Positions 61,226 through 64,000 of a stretch of DNA of 64,000 nt are shown piece by piece (position 1 is the first letter of the stretch; the number at the start of each line of letters is the position of its first letter). The stretch comes from CAYUWG01 sp964448285 (GTDB lineage: Bacteria > Bacteroidota > Ignavibacteria > SZUA-365). The stretch lies in assembly GCA_964448285.1 (NCBI GenBank), contig CAYUWG010000002.1, positions 1 through 64,000 on the forward strand. The letters run 5' to 3'. A program made the translations under genes and the position numbers. The notes under the pieces were generated by a model. That model had not been told where the DNA came from, made no database searches, and saw nothing but the letters and a program-made list of their open reading frames with translations.

Positions 61226-63283
61226 TTACTCGATTATCACAACCTCTTCGATCGCATCGCCGATTTCAACGCGGTCAACGACGTCCATGCCTTCCGTCAC
61301 TTGACCGAAGAGCGTGTAACGACCATCCAAATGCGGATGCGTGGAATGCATGATGAAGAACTGCGAACCCTCAGTGTCCTTTCCCGCAGAGGCGATACCG
61401 ACTGCGCCGCGAACGAACATCTTCGGAGCGAATTCGGAGCGAAGTGTAAACGGCGGGCCGCCCGAACCGTCACCAAGCGGGTCGCCGCCCTGAATGACGA
61501 AGTTCGGAACGACGCGGTGAAACGTCAGACCGTTGTAGAAACCCGTCTTCGCAAGGTTGATGAACGCCTGCACCGTATAGGGTGCGTCGTCGGGGAACAG
61601 CGTGATGCGGATGCGTCCGCGATTCGTTCGAATGACCGCTTCGGGATTCGTCGCACGCCCGAAAGATTTCAATGGCGTCGTCGTTCGTTTCGGCGCCATC
61701 GGCGGGACAAATGCGATTCCGCGCAGCGTGAGTTGCTCGGCAACGGCCTTCCGCACGGCTTCATTCTCATCATCGAGCAAACGCTTGAGGCGCTCGACTG
61801 TGCGCTGATCTCCGATACTCCCAACCCCCTGAACGAGCACGATCACCGTCTCGACATTGTCGCGCGATGAGAAACGATCCAGCGCTTCGTCGAGTGCGCG
61901 ACCGAATTCCTCGGACCGAAAGAGCGAATCCTTCGCAGTCTCCACGATGATCTGCACTGCGGACGGATTCTGTGAAGCCGGGTGGCTGTGAACGCGAAGC
62001 GCATTCAGCAATCCGTTTTCGAACTCCCTGTCAGCGGGAGAACCCGACGCGACGCCTTCGTGCTTGCGCGCGATTCGCCGGAAGGCGCTCCACGCTTCGA
62101 CGGCCGCAGTTGCAATCGGTCTCGATGTATGAGTCATGTTCCGTTCGATCCACGAAACGAGTTGCGCGTTCGTCTTCTTCAGGTTCGTGGCTGAAAGACC
62201 GGACGCTTGCAGCATCGCCGGAAGCGGATTCTTCATCGCGAGGGAACCGAGAAGTTTGTCTTGTGCGAGATCGGGATAGAGCTGCGCGTACGCCCGCCAT
62301 GCTTCCTCACGGATGTCATGCGAGGCGCTCGTATCGATGAGACCGATGAGCGTCGTCGCAACGCGAGGATGCGGGCTTCCAAGATTCGGCAGGGTTTGCA
62401 GGAGTGTTTTCAGGACGTGATAGTTCGTTTCCTTCAGCAGCGGAAGCACGACCTGCATGAACGCATGACCGCGCGATGTGAAGCGCGACAACGTTCTCAC
62501 TGCATTCACACGCACGAACGGTTCGGGATCGGCGAGCGCTTGCCGAACCGCGGCAAATGCAGCGTCCGTCCGGATGCGACCAAGCGCCGAGACCGCATGC
62601 ATCCGTTCATGGATGTTGGGCGATGTGACCGCCTGGAGTAGCAGCGGCGTCGCCGGAGCGATCGACGCGCTGTCGCCGATTCGCATCAATGCATAGATCG
62701 CAGGGTTGAAGTTCTCTCGTATCGATTCCCGATACATGCCATCCTGTGCGATAGCCGTTACGCGCGTTGCGCTTTCGGTGGAATGAATACCGCGCACGGC
62801 GAAGCGAGCGATCGCAAGCGCCTGTGCATACTGCAGGAAGGGATCGGTGTATGTTCTTTTCGCAATCGAGTCCAGCATGCGCGCACTTCCGAAACGGCCA
62901 AGCGCATCGAGGAACTGTGCGAGAACGCTCCCGTCCATTTCCGAATGAAGCCGCGCGAAGACACGCTCCTCGTACTCACTCGCGCGGTTTGAAACGCGAA
63001 GCGTCTGTCCCATCGCAAAGGCAGCGGCTAAGCGGACGCGCTTCCCCGGCGAAGAGAGAGCGGAGAGAAGAACGGGCAGCGTCGTGTCCGCTTGCACGCT
63101 GCCGAGCGCGGTGAGTACGGCAACGTCGGCATTCACGGATTTTCCAAAAAGCGAGAGCAGGCGGACGGCGTCACGCGCATCGGCGGCTTCGCGTGCGATG
63201 CGAACCTCCGGGTTGCGAATGCTTTGTGCGTACGAGACCGTTGCGACGAGGAGAAGCGAGAGGAAGCGAATGAAGACCTTCAT
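61226..63283 (-). CDS. HEAT-repeat protein fused to cyclophilin-type peptidyl-prolyl isomerase
   Basis: A 685-residue exported protein. I use the ATG at 63283, which gives a signal peptide ending in V-S-Y-A-Q. Residues about 30-510 are helical HEAT-like repeats (R-L-A-A-A-F-A-M-G, V-R-V-N-A-V-R-T-L-S-R-F, A-V-S-A-L-G-R-I units). The C-terminus (about 535-685) is a cyclophilin: F-H-R-V-V-P-N-F-V-I-Q-G-G-D-P, G-S-Q-F-F-I-M-H and Y-T-L-F-G-Q-V. The catalytic Arg (F-H-R) and Q-x-F are present, so it may be active. The order (repeats first, isomerase last) suggests a periplasmic folding factor with a substrate-binding arm. Confidence 0.88.
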   Translation of the reverse strand: MKVFIRFLSLLLVATVSYAQSIRNPEVRIAREAADARDAVRLLSLFGKSVNADVAVLTALGSVQADTTLPVLLSALSSPGKRVRLAAAFAMGQTLRVSNRASEYEERVFARLHSEMDGSVLAQFLDALGRFGSARMLDSIAKRTYTDPFLQYAQALAIARFAVRGIHSTESATRVTAIAQDGMYRESIRENFNPAIYALMRIGDSASIAPATPLLLQAVTSPNIHERMHAVSALGRIRTDAAFAAVRQALADPEPFVRVNAVRTLSRFTSRGHAFMQVVLPLLKETNYHVLKTLLQTLPNLGSPHPRVATTLIGLIDTSASHDIREEAWRAYAQLYPDLAQDKLLGSLAMKNPLPAMLQASGLSATNLKKTNAQLVSWIERNMTHTSRPIATAAVEAWSAFRRIARKHEGVASGSPADREFENGLLNALRVHSHPASQNPSAVQIIVETAKDSLFRSEEFGRALDEALDRFSSRDNVETVIVLVQGVGSIGDQRTVERLKRLLDDENEAVRKAVAEQLTLRGIAFVPPMAPKRTTTPLKSFGRATNPEAVIRTNRGRIRITLFPDDAPYTVQAFINLAKTGFYNGLTFHRVVPNFVIQGGDPLGDGSGGPPFTLRSEFAPKMFVRGAVGIASAGKDTEGSQFFIMHSTHPHLDGRYTLFGQVTEGMDVVDRVEIGDAIEEVVIIE

Positions 63284-63417
63284 AGCGTGCGGCCAAAGTA
63301 GCGCTTTCGCGAAAGGGGAGCAATGCGGTCGAACATCCGAGCCGGTGGAAAAATTCAGTTCCGTTTGCATGACACAAGAAAATGATGCAGAATAACCGCC
63401 GATGAAAGGACACCGTC

Positions 63418-64000
63418 ATGCGACATTCTTCAACTCTCACGCGCGCATTCCTGCTCACTGCTCACTTCGCTCTTTGCTCGTGTGAGCAGGAAGCACAAAT
63501 CAAACAGCCCAAGGAAAACACGAACGCGAAAATGAAATCCGAAACACCATCACAACTCGACACGGCCACCTTCGCAGCGGGATGCTTCTGGTGCGTGGAA
63601 GCAATCTTCGAACGTCTCGAAGGCGTCCACGCAGTCAATTCCGGTTATGCCGGTGGGCACGTTGCGAACCCAACGTACAAGGAAGTCTGCACGGGCGCGA
63701 CCGGCCACGCCGAAGTCGCGCAGATTCATTTCGACCCGTCAGTGATTTCATACGCCGACTTACTCGAAGCGTTTTTCTCCAGCCACGATCCCACGACGCT
63801 CAACCGGCAGGGCAACGACGTCGGCACGCAATACCGCTCGGCGATTTTCACCCACGACGATGAGCAGAAGAAGCTTGCCGAGAAGTACAGAGCCGAGCTT
63901 GATGCATCGAAAACCTTCTCCGACCCGATCGTCACGGAGATCACAACACTCGATGCGTTCTACCCCGCAGAGGACTACCACCAGAACTACTTCAACGAAA
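63418..64000 (+). CDS. msrA: Peptide methionine sulfoxide reductase A, 3' end outside the window
   Basis: The gene runs off the right edge with no stop. The N-terminus looks like a lipoprotein signal (A-L-C-S-C-E), followed by a linker and the MsrA domain. The catalytic motif is G-C-F-W-C-V-E (nucleophile Cys in A-A-G-C-F-W), with G-Y-A-G-G-H-V-A-N-P-T-Y, G-H-A-E-V and D-V-G-T-Q-Y-R-S. It reduces methionine-S-sulfoxide in proteins, here likely at the periplasmic face. AAGGA lies 7 bases ahead of the ATG. It is divergent from the HEAT-cyclophilin gene across 134 bases, which may be shared promoter space. Confidence 0.92.
   Translation, partial: MRHSSTLTRAFLLTAHFALCSCEQEAQIKQPKENTNAKMKSETPSQLDTATFAAGCFWCVEAIFERLEGVHAVNSGYAGGHVANPTYKEVCTGATGHAEVAQIHFDPSVISYADLLEAFFSSHDPTTLNRQGNDVGTQYRSAIFTHDDEQKKLAEKYRAELDASKTFSDPIVTEITTLDAFYPAEDYHQNYFNE

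Overview
The window reads as a chromosomal segment of a Bacteroidota/Chlorobi-group (FCB) bacterium, most likely of the Ignavibacteria/Kapabacteria type. The evidence is two CarboxypepD_reg/TonB-dependent receptors, a tandem pair of DUF4249 lipoproteins, several large secreted proteins with C-terminal type IX secretion (T9SS) sorting domains, RNase HIII, and one promoter with the Bacteroidota layout (TTG, 20 bp, TAnnTTTG). The lineage call is inference. Most genes are GC-moderate; bases 1-1451 and much of 49.5-57.9 kb look visibly more AT-rich, suggesting acquired DNA.

Layout. 0-1.5 kb: the 3' end of a T9SS-type secreted protein and a small Cys-rich secreted protein. 1.5-8.3 kb (minus): a long housekeeping run of an unknown gene, a Sua5-type tRNA t6A enzyme apparently started at CTG, a phosphofructokinase homologue with altered catalytic residues, thpR, recA, two DUF4249 lipoproteins and recX. 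8.7-10.7 kb: a two-gene Septu-like defence system (ATPase plus HNH nuclease). 10.9-22.9 kb: RNase HIII, M23 peptidase, an ECF sigma/anti-sigma/DUF4097 operon facing a PDZ protein, a TSUP permease, a histidine kinase with a degenerate receiver, a YggX-like protein with an added zinc-ribbon pattern, tRNA-Ile2(CAU), an ATP-grasp-like protein and a CoA-binding protein. 23-26.7 kb: TonB receptor and a frameshifted gene remnant. 26.7-43.7 kb: rmuC, a nucleotidyltransferase pair, a DksA-zinc-finger/SpoIIE phosphatase fusion, an FAD oxidoreductase, alr, a PAS/GAF protein without output domain, a BNR-repeat T9SS protein, LysE exporter, PLP decarboxylase, surE and a CotH/lamin-tail T9SS protein.

43.7-47.3 kb: a MITE-like element followed by a compact sulfur module: a Cys-rich MerR regulator, a sulfide:quinone-reductase-like flavoprotein, a DUF1641 protein, a DsrC/TusE protein with only the terminal Cys, and a DsrE-family protein. 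47.2-48 kb: REP-like hairpins next to their probable mobiliser, a RAYT transposase.

48.2-58 kb: a rearranged DNA phosphorothioation (Dnd) locus: dndC, dndD, an 80-aa unknown gene, a DndE-HerA fusion, a DndB/DGQHR gene and an unrecognised 322-aa gene. Convergent to them lies a cysteine desulfurase (probable DndA), then a DUF6883-DUF4926 couple, a frameshifted duplicate of the desulfurase 3' end, and an orphan HicB. The desulfurase can feed sulfur to DndC/DndD, DndB would repress or sense, and the HerA fusion plus the two unknown genes are the least explained parts. This locus, with its duplicated dndA tail, is the best candidate for an unusual system here. 58.7-64 kb: a FecA-like TonB receptor, a HEAT-repeat/cyclophilin fusion and a truncated msrA.
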